From the NCBI RefSeq assembly GCF_965638725.1, contig NC_134949.1, forward strand, positions 127,098,294 through 127,162,293: DNA of 64,000 nt. The letters are read 5' to 3'. Shown piece after piece: positions 36,101 to 48,668 of the stretch. Source of the DNA: Aptenodytes patagonicus (Eukaryota > Chordata > Aves > Sphenisciformes > Spheniscidae). The notes beneath the pieces are model-generated. The model saw only the letters and a list, made by a program, of their open reading frames with translations, was not told the DNA's origin and searched no databases. Within the stretch, counting starts at the first letter, position 1. Every line of letters starts with the position of its first letter. A program made the position numbers and the translations under genes.

Positions 36101-39100
36101 AGCATTGGCAGCAGGAATGGAAGAGGCTGGAACACAGCACATCTTCCTTGCAAAAACTAGTTGACCTGATTGCTTCTGGTTCACCGTTACTAAAGAGTTG
36201 TGGACGAAGTGGAGCAGGAAAGGAAGAATTTTTATTTAATTACCATTTTGTAAGGAAAATGACAGTTCATTTTAGGGCCTACACTTAGCAGCAAAACAAA
36301 GTTGTTCATGTTCGACCAAATGTTAGAGTCAAAAGAGGGAAGATTCTGGAAAACTTAGTGAGGATTGGAACCGGGTTTGACAGAGAGTTGCAGGATCAGG
36401 ATTTTGTGTCACTTTCGTTTAATCGGCTAGTCCAAGTTAACGCTTGGTTCATTGACAGGCTCATTATTTCTGAAATCATAAAGGACATAAAAATGAAATA
36501 ACTGACAATGGAACATCTTAATTTGATGAAGTGTTTAAATGCCAAAAATGTGTAGAGGGGATTTTCTTATGCATTCAACATCTTAAGTCCATTTTAAATG
36601 CAGTTATTAGTTAAACTCTTCTTCATTCTTTAAGTATACTTCAGTAGCACTAGGAATTCAGCCTTTCATAGAAATGGTGTTATAATAAAAATGTTGAAAA
36701 ACTTACATATGCTTACATAAACTGCTTGCTAACATTGTAAAGTATTCAGTAGCAATAAAGGCATAGTGAGATTGGTGGTTATTCTGTCTTTTCTTTATGA
36801 AACTGTAAAGTATAAACACAAACCAAGAATAATTTCAGTCATAGTTTATTGGGTGCTGATACAAATCGTGATTAAAATAGGATTTCCCGTTGCTTTGGTT
36901 TAATTTGCCTGGAAGGATATGATAAAACGAGTGTCTCCAGAGGTAAGAGATTCACTACACGCTTGCGTGGATTTTCCAAAGGCTTCAATGGCAAAGGAAT
37001 GGACTTGTGTTGAGCACGTACGCAAACCTGTTGTGTATCCATGTGGGGAGTGCTGGGGAAATGTGGAGGGTGGAGTTCTGTTTTTTGGGGGTTTTTTTTG
37101 TTTTGTTTTTTTTTTTTAAATGAAATTGTGTTTGACAAAGTAATTAAATATCATTAAGTAGGGAAGTTGTACTAAAATCAGTTCCAGCTGTGGATTTGCT
37201 GATACATGTCCTCTAGTATGTAAGGGGTTTTTGGTAGTTTTTCTAATGCAGTCCTCTTACCGCAATAGCAGCAAGGCAGATACTACACTATCTTCTTGAT
37301 TTTGGGGTCTAAAATGTTATGATGTCCTTCAGTTTGCAGTGTTAAGAATACAGAAGAAAAACCCTGAAGGAATCTTCATTTTCTTTGTGAATACTGGGGA
37401 TGAATGAGGGAGTGATGGGAAATATTTTTGCTCCCTCATACCCTAATCCCTTGGGAGTCTCGGAGCCATTAAGGAAGGGAGGTTTCCTTTCCGCCAAGTT
37501 TTGTTTTCCTTTTACCAAAATTTCTGTTTAGTCCCCTTAATTCCTTACTATTACTTTATGGAGCCAATAAAGCAGGGTCAAATTACAGTGTGAAATGGGT
37601 AGGAGAAACTGAGATGCTGCAGGAAGTTTCTTGAATTTGAGAATCCTTTAATAGAAGAGTGAGGCTTTCATTTTGCAGAAGGTAGGAGAGCAACCTGAGG
37701 ATTTCCTTCTGCAATGCCACGAGCTACCTGGAGGCAGGATACCTAAGCTTACTGAGGTGACATTATTTTATGACTGGATTGGATAGGATTTCTCATCTTT
37801 CTCTTCCTTGTTGTTAAGAAGCGCTATGGTAGATTGGCGATTACATGAACCATGAATGTGAAGCATGATTATGCATGCTTCCCAAGAAGTATGCTGGCGT
37901 GAACACAAAGGATGTATGCAGAATTAAGGAGCTGAAGTTCTTCAAGAGACCCAGGTGCCCTTAATTCTGCTTTTGTTGTTGTGTCTTGAGAAATTTATAT
38001 TATCTTCGCATCCTTAATATTCATTTTATCAGTTACTGCATATGCAATTTTAGCTTGTAAAGTGGCACATTTTTTATAATACTTTATTCATATTTGGTAC
38101 CTGCAAATAGGAGAATTTCCAGAATTCCTTTAAAATATTGAGAGCAGAGTTTACACAAAGAGTGTATTGCTAAAGGGACACAAATCTTTTCATGAGATGG
38201 TTTGTTGTTTGTCATGCTGTGTGACATTGTGTAGTGATGCTTGGAAGATAGTCTGTAATGTAAATACTTAGTATGGCTTGTTAAGTTCTGAAATGGGATG
38301 ATATGAAAAGAGGATACTATGAAAGATTAATGGGACAACAAAGCGGTATATATAATGTTGGAGAGGTCTTGCTGAATAAAGTCAGTGTTACGTAGTATGT
38401 ATGTTCAAAATCCTACAGGCAAAGAAAGGTCTGATAGCTTGTAGCGTAGTCTGTATTTCTGCAGAAATTTAACCTGAGTGGTGGATTTTAAATTACCTTT
38501 AGTTTTCAGTTTCTTAAAGTATAATATGCATTCAGTTTTTTAATGTAATCTCTTATTCATCAAGACTAATATATAAATAACTCTATTGCACCACCAAACA
38601 ATAAAGGGAAAAAAGTGACACAAAGTAAATGGTTTTTTTGGCTTTTTAGGGCTTGTCTCTCAGGGAAACTGACAGCATAGCTGTTGTGTAATAACTGTTT
38701 AGCTGTATCTGCGTTGTGCAACTCCCTGAGGCTGGTATTATATTCCTGAACAGGAACATCATCTTTCTAAAAGTATAATATTCTAAATAATGACTATACT
38801 TTGTAAGTACATAACATAGAGGAAATGGAAGCCACCTTGCTGCTGAATGAGGAGTACGTTCTCACTGAGCACAGTTTTAATGAACTTGTATGCATCAACT
38901 TCATGTTGATTTGTTTTTCTTAATTTTACTGAATGTCTCTTTGTAGGCAGGTTAGTGATAGGTAACTACTGCAGCAAAGGTAGAATGAATCCCTGATGGC
39001 ATGTTGTCATATATACTCTACATATTGCTTCATTATTATTGTTTGAATCTATAAAAATATAAATGTATCTTGATTTTAATGTCTGCTAATATTTTTATAT

Positions 39101-41779
39101 GTGAATGTATGCACAGGTCTTTGTTTCTTACTAGCTGACGTGCAAAATGAGAGAATGAACAGAGGGTGGTTCTGCGCTTGACTGAACAAGGTCATATTTT
39201 ACTTTGTAGTAAAAACTTCAATCGTGATACGCTTTTTAAGTGACAAAGCAAGTTGCCCTTGGTTTTGGTTTCACAGTTAAGTATCTTCTTTATTATGATA
39301 ACGTGACTATTCCTCTTTGCCTTGTCTGCAAGAGGAATAAAAGGAAAAATGAATTGGCAATAGCATTTCCAAGTTTAGGCTCCACGGTGCCTTGGTATCG
39401 TCTCCATCCTTTAACAGGTGTATCTGTTCCCTGTTCTTGCCCCCACTGGGATATGCGAGAGGACATAACATGCAAGCTCAGATCTCTCTTGTTTTCTTGT
39501 CTGATATGTTTTAGGGTAGACTCTGGTCTTAACTGCTGTCAAGTGACTCTTGGAAGAAGGCAATATGACTGCAATGTCCTCTGGCTCTTTCTCAGCCAAA
39601 CCTTTTCCTCTGCAGCATCTTTCACCCGGTCCTGCATTTCTTCAGTACCTCTTTCTTTCTGCCCTCGATATCTCGTACACTGTCTAGAAACTTGCCTATT
39701 TCTAGAGTTTCAGTGGAAGGCTTTGCAGGCAAGGGCTACTTTCTTCTTCATACATGAAATATTTTTGAGTGACCAGATCTGGCAGCTGTGGCACAATCTG
39801 TTCTTTGCTGCAGTTGTTTCTGAATGAAGGGAGCAGTTTTTTCGGAATTGCAATGGCGAAGTAGTCCTTTATGTCTGAGCAGAGACAAGGAATAGATAAT
39901 CCCAATTTATCTGGCACTGACCTACATTTAGAAGATGCTATGAATAGTGAGAAGTCCTCTATTGGAAAATAGTCCAGTAAGTTGAGGTGCGTGAAAATGA
40001 GTACCAAAACTATAGAAGATAAATAGTGTGCAAAGAAGGGAATAAGAGGGTACGCTGTCTTCTCAGAACAGAATTAAGAAGTTACAAAAATGAGAGAAGC
40101 CCATTCTTTGGGGCCACAGGTCTTTGACAGTGTAAGAGAAAGCGGTAAGAACTTTTAATGTGTCATCTGCCCCTTGAAGCTTCAAGACTAGGTGTATCAG
40201 TTTGGACCGAAACTCCTTCTAGCTCAGTATTTCGTCTCTAACCAATGACTGAAGCTTATACTGCCTTATAACTCCTCAGAGTATCTTCCCTGCTCTTTTA
40301 GAGCTAGGTTTTGTGAACCAGAGATGGCATCTATATTGGGTGGCCCTTAGCATTTTGTTTTTCTGTGAACTTGTCTGAAAAACATTACTTCTACGCTATG
40401 CATGGATAAATTTTGGTTCTCAAATCCAAATACCAACTTCATTTCACTTTTAAAAATGTTGGAGTTACTGTCATTCCAGTTCTTATGCAGTTGGCAAAAT
40501 TGGGAACACAGAAACTTTGTCTGTGTGAGAAATGGAGATAATCTGATTCAAGATCTCAGCTGTGTGTTTTAGCCATCATATCATTTCAGATGGCCTTTGT
40601 GCAACGTTAGTGTTGGGAACTTCCCCTGATGTAGTTTTGCAGGCTTTTTTTAATGCTTTTCAGCAGTTGTGTTTTCTAAATACATTTTCACAATCTTTGC
40701 TACTTTGCTTTCACAATCGTTACTTTTTAAAAGTAGCTTTAATATATCAAACAGGTGCTATTAAATTAAATATAATTAAAGTAAATTTAAGCGGTAATGT
40801 TTTGACAGCTTTTTAAAATCACTGAATAATCCTGTAGCAGAACCTGTCTTCGCCGAACACGTTATCCTAACAATGGCTCACACACCTCCCTGTAGTCTGT
40901 TAGTTTTTATCATGTAGTGGATTACTTGGTCATAGCCATCGTTCAAATACGTTCCATGGTGAAATCGAAGCATGGTTATGAAGGAGATGTAAATTAAAAA
41001 AAAGTCTTTCATCTTTCTTGGTTTCATGCTTAATTTTCACAACACTGATGAGTTATTCCTATTTGCATTTTGTAGTTTTATTTTTGGGATGTGCCTTATC
41101 TAGTCTAAGCAGACAGACACTGAGCCAGAGAGTAAAATATACAGGTTGAACAGCAAGCGAGTTAGCAGTCTAAATGTAGCCTTCTGTTAGAGGTGTCAGC
41201 AAAGACAAAGATAAATATGGAGAGTGAATGCAATAAGATGAGGGAAAGTTCAGATAATATCATGGGATAGTGGGTGTGATTAGAGATTATTAAAAATGAA
41301 AAAAAAAAAAATTTTGCAAAACATGCCAAAAAAATCCTGTCAGTTTATTTTAAACTTGGGGAGGGAACCACAAAATAAACCAAAATATTTTCTTTAATCA
41401 TGTTGTCTCAGAAAGTATGTTCTATGCTGTTGTCTCCTTCTGAATATTTCTCTGTTGGTTTTTAGGTTTCTGTCCTCTACATTGTACATTAGTGGGATTC
41501 ACTCTGCTGGAACAAAATAATGTCGTCTTCAACCCATTGAAGGAAAGGGGTGAGCAGCTTTCTCACAGCCAATTTTTATATCTCCTTTAGAAAGCAGTGT
41601 GCCCCGGAAGCAAATATCATCATGTATTTTGATGAAAAGTGAACCCAGTTCTAGATGCTTTTCATGTGTCAAACAGGCTTACTGGTTTGATTTTTGTTCC
41701 TTTTTAACTTTGTATGTGAATATAAGGATCTATGTTATACAGCAAGTGCCAGGACTGAAGTTAAATAAGAATGAACAAA

Positions 41780-44250
41780 TAGAATCATGGACTCATGGAA
41801 TCGTTTAGGTTGGAAAAGACCGTTAAGATCATCAAGTCCAGCCATTAACCTAGCACTGCCAAGTCCACCACTAAACCATGTCCCTAAGCACCACATCTAC
41901 ACGTCTTTTAAATACCTCCAGGGATGGGGACTCCACCACTTCCCTGGGCAGCCTGTTCCAATGTTTAACCACTCTTTTAGTAAAGAAATTTTTCCTCACG
42001 TCCAATCTAAACCTCCCCTGGCACAACTTGAGGCCATTTCCTCTCATCCTATCACTTGTTACTTGGGAGAAGAGACCAACACCCACCTCGCTACAACCTC
42101 CTTTCAGGTAGTTGTAGAGAGTGATGAGGTCTCCCCTGAACCGCCTTCTCTCCAGGCTAAACAACCCCAGTTCCCTCAGCTGCTCCTCATAAGACTTGTT
42201 CTCCAGACCCCTCACCAGCTTCGTTGCCCTTCTCTGGACACGCTCCAGCACCTCGATGTCTTTCTTGTAGTGAGGGGCCCAAAACTGAACACAGTATTTG
42301 AGGTACGGCCTCACCAGTGCCGAGTACAGGGGGACAATCACTTCCCTACTCCTGCTGGCCACACTATTTCTGATACAGGCCAGGATGCCGTTGGCCTTCT
42401 TGGCCACCTGGGCACACTGCCGGCTCATGTTCAGCCGGCTGTCGACCAACGCCCCCAGGTCCTTTTCTGCTGGGCAGCTTTCCAGCCACTCTTCCCCAAG
42501 CCTGTAGCGCTGCATGGGGTTGTTGTGGCTGAAGTGCAGGACCCGGCACTTGGCCTTGTTGAACCTCATACAGTTGGCCTGGGCCCATCGATCCAGCCTG
42601 TCCAGGTCCCTCTGCAGAGCCTTCCTACCCTCGAGCAGATCAACACTCCCGCCCAACTTGGTGTCATCTGCAAACTTACTGAGGGTGCACTCGATCCCCT
42701 CATCCAGATCATTGATAAAGGTATTAAACAGTACTGGCCCCAGTACTGAGCCCTGGCGAACACCACTTGTGACTGGCCGCCAACTGGATTTAACTCCATT
42801 CACCACCACTCTTTGGGCCCAGCCATCCAGCCAGTTTTTTACCCAGCAAAGAGTACACCCGTCCAAGCCACGAGCAGCCAGTTTCTCCAGGAGAATGCCG
42901 TGGGAAATGGCGTCAAAGACTTTACTAAAGTCTAGGTAGACAACATCCACAGCCTTTCCCTCACCCACTAAGCGGGTCACCTGGTCATAGAAGGAGATCA
43001 GGTTGGTCAAGCAGGACATGCCTTTCATAAACGCGTGCTGACTGGGCCTGGTCACCTGGTTGTCCTGTACGTGCCAAGTGATGGCACTCAGGATGATCTG
43101 TTCTACAACCTTCCCCGGCACCGAGGTCAGGCTGACAGGCCTGTAATTCCCCAGATCCTCCTTCCGGCCCTTCTTGTAGGTGGGCGTCACATTTGCTAAC
43201 TTCCAGTCAACTGGGACCTCCCCGGTTAGCCAGGACTGCTGATAAATGATGGGAAGTGGCTTGGTGAGCACTTCCACCAGCCCCCTCGGTACCCTTGGCC
43301 GGATCCCATCCGGCCCCATAGACTTGTGTGTGTCTAAGTGGTGGAGCAGGTCGCTAACCTTTTCCCCTTGGATTATGGGGGCTTCATTCTGCTCCCTGTC
43401 TTCCAGCGCAGGGGGCTGGGTACCCGGAGAACAACTGGTCTTACTATTAAAGTCTGAGGCAAAGGCAGCATTAAGTACCTCAGCCTTTTCCTCATCCTTT
43501 GTCACTATGTTTCCCCCCGCATCCAATAAAGGATGGAGATTCTCCTGAGCCCTCCTTTTGTGGCTAATGTATTTCTAGAAACATTTTTTTATTGTCTTTT
43601 ACGGCAGTAGCCAGATTAAGTTCTAGCTGGGCTTTGGCCCTTCTAATTTTCTCCCTGCATAACCTCACGACATCCTTGTAGTCCTCCTGAGTGGCCTGCC
43701 CCTTCTTCCAAAGGTCATAGACTCTCCTTTTTTTCCTGCGTTCCAGCCAAAGCTCTCTGTTCAGCCGGGCTGGTCTTCTTCCCCGGTGGCTCGTCTTTCG
43801 GCACATGGGGACGGCCTGCTCCTGTGCCTTTAAGATTTTCTTCTTGAAGAATGTCCAGCCTTCCTGGACTCTTTGCCCTTCAGGACTGCCTCCCAAGGGA
43901 CTCTGTCAGCCAGGCTCCTAAACAGGCCACAGTCTGCCCTCCGGAAGTCCAAGGTAGCAGTTCTGCTGACCCCCCTCCTTACTTCTCTGAGAATTGAAAA
44001 CTCTATTATTTAGTGATTGTTATGCCCAAGATGACCTCCAACCATCACATCACCCACAAGTCCTCTGTTTGCAAGCAACAGGTCCAGCCTGGTGCCTTCC
44101 CTAGTTGGGCCACTCACCAGCTGTGTCAGGAAGTTATCATCTTCCACACACTCCAGGAACCTCCTAGACTGTTTCTTGATTCTATGCTGAATCTGCCAAT
44201 CGTCCATTTCTCTCTGAAGGACTTCAAAGGAATGCGTATGGGGGAAAATT
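41780..44250 (-). mobile_element. CR1 LINE, antisense to PKNOX1, 5'-truncated, about 2.5 kb
   Basis: On the minus strand the copy runs from the C-terminal part of the APE-type endonuclease (QSRRFLECVEDDNFLTQ, LDLLLANRGLVGDVMVGG; 44,010-44,190) through the linker (43,564-43,896) into a complete reverse transcriptase and short 3' UTR. It ends at 41,780 with degenerate octamers (ATTCCATG, ATTCTATT). A stop after the endonuclease piece and at least two frameshifts (near 43,890 and 43,575) break ORF2. ORF1 and the 5' UTR are absent. It is the youngest-looking CR1 in the window. The 5' boundary is approximate. Confidence 0.95.
41871..43526 (-). pseudogene. CR1 ORF2 reverse transcriptase, open but lacking its N-terminal half
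   Basis: A 551-residue open frame covers the whole RT domain. Visible motifs, by residue: [19 protein letters not shown] at ~127-145, the palm motif [14 protein letters not shown] at 197-210, [20 protein letters not shown] at 254-273, and the catalytic FADD at 285-288 (42,663-42,674). The thumb and C-terminal region ([32 protein letters not shown]) are also present. Both catalytic aspartate motifs are intact. The frame is severed from the endonuclease by a frameshift near 43,575, so no full ORF2 protein can be made. CR1 RT primes reverse transcription of LINE RNA at nicked DNA in active copies. Confidence 0.92.
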
Positions 44251-44822
44251 AGAAGGAACAATTACTTGTTAACAAGTCTGTTGGGTAGTTTCTTCACAAC
44301 CCTAAGACAGTTAGTGGTTGGTTTATACCCTGAAGCATAACTATTTATATCTCTTACAAACATCTGTTGTAGCTTGTATATGTTAAAAATTATATTACTG
44401 AACTCCAACAGCTTACTTGCACCTTATGTTAACGTTACTGGGTGGTCCCTTTGCTCTTAATTATGAAGGAGTAAGTGAGGAGTGATGTATGTTAAGTGAT
44501 TACTTTGTGTACATGTTTCTGCTCACCTTTAATCTCTTCTCTTAGATACTCCTTAACTTGCACAAAGTCTCCACATTTCTAATTATGATTATCCCTCTTA
44601 ACTTAGCTTCCTTTCTATTCCATGTTTTACCTTCATACTTATTTTTATTAAAGGCTTGAATTTTTTTCCTTTCGCTTTATTTTGCGGAACACAATGCTTT
44701 TATGAATTCCCTTTTGCCACAGATATCAGTGGAGTTTCTGATGGCAGTTCATGCATCAGCTTCCAGTTTACATGACCTTAAACACGTCCTTGGGTTTTCC
44801 TCACAGTTTTCAAAATAAATAG

Positions 44823-44935
44823 AATGAGAGTTAATTCTGTTCTGCATGAAGCAGACTGGCTGACTCTCAGCCTCGGGTTATTTTTTTTTTTTATTTGTAA
44901 CTCTTTGGTTATAACACAAATGCACAGTTTTCCTT
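44823..44935 (+). repeat. Unclassified dispersed repeat, copy A
   Basis: This ~113-bp segment is clearly similar to 55,680-55,792 in the same orientation. Shared blocks are ATGAGAGTTA, TTCTGCATGAAGCAG, CTGCTGACT/CTGACTCT, GCCTC[GA]GGTTATTTT, ATTTGTAACTCT and AACACAAAT. Copy A differs by an expanded T run. It is not CR1, and I cannot assign it to a known family. Sequence just upstream (TGACCTTAAACACGTCCTTG) weakly recalls a MIR core. Confidence 0.75.
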
Positions 44936-47900
44936 CTACTCTTGATTTCTTTAACAAAGAATAATTGGCATTTTTAAAGCTAAGTTGTCCAGAAGTCATG
45001 TGTTCTTAGGCCCACTTCAGATACCTTAGGCCATATAGTATTGGGTATAGCTGTGCTGGTTAAAGATGGTCCTGCTGTGAGTTGATAATCGCCACACATG
45101 AGCCAGAAATTACCACACTAATAGGTCAGCCAAGAGCAGGGGTTGTATGAGTGCACAGCAATGTGCTTCAGACCAAGTCAGCTGGTTTACATCATAGCCA
45201 CCTTTAACAGCGGGTTGAACTAGCCTAGCTGACTTCATGTAAAAATGATCAGAAATCATTCACGTGTTCTGTGGGCTCAGTGGTAGAGCTGTGGAAGTAA
45301 TTAGCTCTGGCAGGGTGGCAGTGATAAACATCTGGGAGTGATACCAGCTTTGTCTAGCATCGTTGTTTGCCGAATGAACATCTGCTTAGGCTGTGTGTCT
45401 GCTAACTAGAACTGGATGCTGTATCCTAAATTAGGTTATAAAAGCCAAATGTGTAAATACCTTTTCAGTTATTTTTCTTAGTTTAACATAGTTTGTCTCT
45501 TACCACTACTGGGTAATGAGAAGATGTTTCTCTTTAGTGAACCAAAGTAATTCCTGAGTTAATTGCCTCAATTTAAGCGTGTGATGAGCTCAATTTGTTC
45601 TTCTTGATTTGCAGTAGTTGTCTTCACTAAATCTCATCAGTTGCTGTCTTGACTAATAGCTTAATCTTCTTCTACTGTAATTATAAGTCAGAGGGGAAGC
45701 TCTTATGGGAAATAAAGGATATAGCTACGTAGAATTCTTTCCAGCTGTTCCCCTGGGAGAGAATAGGGCAAAAGTCCTTCTTGATGAAATAATCTATGGA
45801 TCTAGCTCAAAGCTGTGCACCTCTTTCTTCCTTTGTGTGGCCTGAGGGATTTCCAGATGTGGCATGTCTCTTCCTTATGGAAATATGGAAGGAAGGGTTG
45901 GTCCAGCTTGTCTGATTCTCCAGAAATTCTTGCCATGTCCTACTGTCTTCACCAGTTTACATGTGTTATCTTTGTTGCTTCCTTCTCTGTGTTGTTCTTT
46001 CTGTCACTAATATGATCTCACATCCTTGCTTAACTCTAAGACATTCTTCCTCTTCTATGACTGTTTTACCTCTTCTTATTTCCTCCTTTCTAAGAACTTC
46101 ATCTTTCTCCCACAGCCAAACAATTTCTTTAATAGCATTTTGCGAGGAACTTCTTCAACTTCTAAAACAATCACTGAATAGCGTTTACTCTTTCTTTGTT
46201 GATCTGTTCAACTGTTCTACTTTTATTTTGAGGGTAGTTTGGTTTGTGCTTTGGATATCATACTCAGAAATGAAATGTGTGCCTTTTGAGAAGGAAGAAA
46301 AGCAGCATTTTGTGTGTGCCCTTTCACTCTATGAATACAGAAAGACACTGATGCCCTGGTTGTAAGCTCCCACTTTTGAAAGAAAATAAATGTTTAAACA
46401 TAAGGTAAATGCTTACAGGGCTGATATTTTAGAATATGTCCCCTTAACGTATTTTGAAAGATATCTCACTTTGCTATTGTAGCAAATGCTGATTTAACTT
46501 TAACATTAAAAAAAAAAAAAATTTGAAGTGCTTCTATCAGTGAGTGCATATATGTTGTTCCCATATCTTATTTTTTTTGGTGGAGAAATCAGTAATATCT
46601 TTGGAGTTTCAAAGAAAGAGATACTGATGTTCTATGAAGACAGATAGACAAACTAGAATGAGAAAATACTTTCATTAAAGCTATTAGAAGAACTCTAAAT
46701 GCAGTCTTTACTCTTTTGCTCTTTAAATTGTAGTCTTAAAAAAACCATACTTTAGCATAGGAGTTCCCAAACTGTAGCATACCTTTTAGCTAGTATTCCA
46801 CAAGCTACTTAAGATGATTTGTGCATGTTGTCTACAGATAGAAACTTGTTCAGCTCTGCAAGCACATGACCCAATGCCAGAACCAAGATCTGCTCTGTCT
46901 GCTCGTATTTGTGGTTCCCAAGATGCTTTTGTGTGCGTAAAATGGCATAGACTCCCAAAGAGTAACAGCTCCATTTAAGCATGAGTGAGTGAAAGTCAAT
47001 AACCTCGTTTGTGAAGGAAGTCATGCTTATGTCATCCTGGTGAACTTCTCTGGTCTTTAAAGTGCTTTTTTTTTTAAAGAAAGAAATTGCAGTAATGCTT
47101 AGGAATCGTACTTTGCATAGAACTTGATGCAAAGTAAGGCTTGAGGTTTGTCCTGAGGAGTTAGGTTTGTCTCCGTGCCTGAGACTTGACTTAACTGTTA
47201 CGTAAACACAGAAGGGAATCTTGAAATTTGTCTTGTGTTTCCTAAATGAAACATTTACTTGAGACTATTATAATCTGTAGGGGAAAATATCCAGAAGTGT
47301 AAAAATTGCTCTTCAAAATGGTCATATACTGTAGTAGTATGCAATGGTGAAGGAAAGATTTTAAAATAGTTGAAAAACTTGTAGCGTTTGAACATATAAC
47401 AAAGAAAAAAGGTTTTGTTTCAGATCTTAAACTGTTGAAAATTCTAATACTTAGTTCTTCAATACTGACATAAGTGGAAGAGAGCAGAAAACGTGGAATT
47501 AATACCTGGATGTAATCTTTTTCAAGACACGAGCTGTCTACTTTTTTAATACGAATATTTTTAATAGTAGCTAAACAATAGGACTCCTATGTGTCAAGGA
47601 AAATTGAGTTCTATGGTAATATTTAATGGTAATAGCTTAATGAATTATGTGATTTCAGTTGTAATGGCTGCTAATCTGACAAGAAAATGAAATGTGAATT
47701 AGTAATTTGATGGATGAACTCGATGTGTGGTGTTTTTTTTTTTTTTTTAAATTACTGAATGTCTAACTTTAAAAAAATGTTTAACTCATCTGGGCACCGA
47801 ACTCCAGCTAATGCTTAGAGAGAATAACATAAATAAATTTACTTGTGTTATAAATCCTATTAAAATTAATATTTCCCAAAGTATCAAATGTCTATGAAAA

Positions 47901-48566
47901 TGAGACTTCTGAATTCCTCGGTCACTTCTGAAACTGTATAATTACATAGGCCTAACTGTTTAAAAGTTGCTGGATATTTTTCTATTCTTTGAGCCTTAAA
48001 TGACTTGGATGGTAGATTCCTGATGTCAGAAGTGATTTGAGACTTTGGTTTCTAATAGTAATTTCAGGGCCTAAGTTCAGAATATGGGATTCGTACTCAT
48101 AAGTAAATAGGGTATTCCTTAACACTTTACATTTGGTTCATTGGTTGTAGACTATTATTATTTCAGTTACAGTAATGCTCAATGTGTTGCTAGCCTTTTC
48201 AAAACACAGAAACATAAGTCTTTGTGCATTTCTAGATTTTATGTATTACCTTAGAATAAGTTAGTTAAGTAGTGCAAAAATAAAAAGTTTACTTGAAGTT
48301 TGTGAATGTAAAAGAACCTCAGCCTCGTATTAAAAATCTTACATTAAAACATAAAATGATACAATGAACTTTTTGCTGGTGAAACCTGTTGCATTTTCCA
48401 ACTTGATTTTTTTTTTTGGGGGGGGGAATATGCATGTAACTATCACTGTCAATAAACTCACTAATTTTTTGGGTGGAGGTGTGCATAAATTTTATCTTTT
48501 TTTCATCTTTTAGAACTGGATTCTAAGTGGTTGCTTTTGTAACTGACTTTTTTTTTTTTTTTAAAG

Positions 48567-48668
48567 AATATTTGTTCATACTTATGATGATTTGACATAA
48601 TTAATGTTTTATTAACCATGATGGCAACACAGACATTAAGTATAGACAACTATCAAGATGGACAACAG
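48567..48668 (+). other. PKNOX1: PKNOX1 exon 2 (5' UTR plus first 17 codons)
   Basis: The exon starts after a long T tract and AAAG, carries 51 nt of A+T-rich 5' UTR, then the start codon at 48,618. The UTR contains two minimal upstream ORFs (48,584-48,595 and 48,604-48,615). The donor is CAACAG followed by GTAGGT. The exon start is inferred from the only plausible acceptor. Confidence 0.8.
48618..48668 (+). CDS. PKNOX1: PKNOX1 coding segment of exon 2
   Basis: Seventeen codons, MMATQTLSIDNYQDGQQ, phase 0 at the donor. Two adjacent ATG codons open the frame; the context of the first is ACC at -3 to -1, favourable. Confidence 0.95.

Larger units (their letters stand above)
30112..48566 (+). 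other. PKNOX1: PKNOX1 intron 1 (18.5 kb)
   Basis: The intron starts in the CpG island and contains the (GGCAA)14 array, a MIR-like SINE (33,030-33,185), a G14 run at 35,453-35,466, a 2.5-kb antisense CR1 (41,780-44,250), an unclassified repeat copy (44,823-44,935) and many poly-T runs. Other stretches (31,110-33,000, 33,200-41,770, 45,000-48,560) are A+T-rich and hold nothing I recognise. The acceptor is a 16-T tract followed by AAAG at 48,563-48,566. Confidence 0.7.

Noticed and set aside
39240..39827. 195-codon plus-strand open frame, with charged frames opposite
   Set aside because: No recognisable domain, A+T-rich intronic setting, no supporting splice structure; the opposite strand has equally protein-like fragments. 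Possibly an old decayed repeat or chance; kept out for lack of support.
41787..43548. Plus-strand frames of up to 320 codons at 41.8-43.5 kb
   Set aside because: They are the antisense of the CR1 reverse transcriptase frame.
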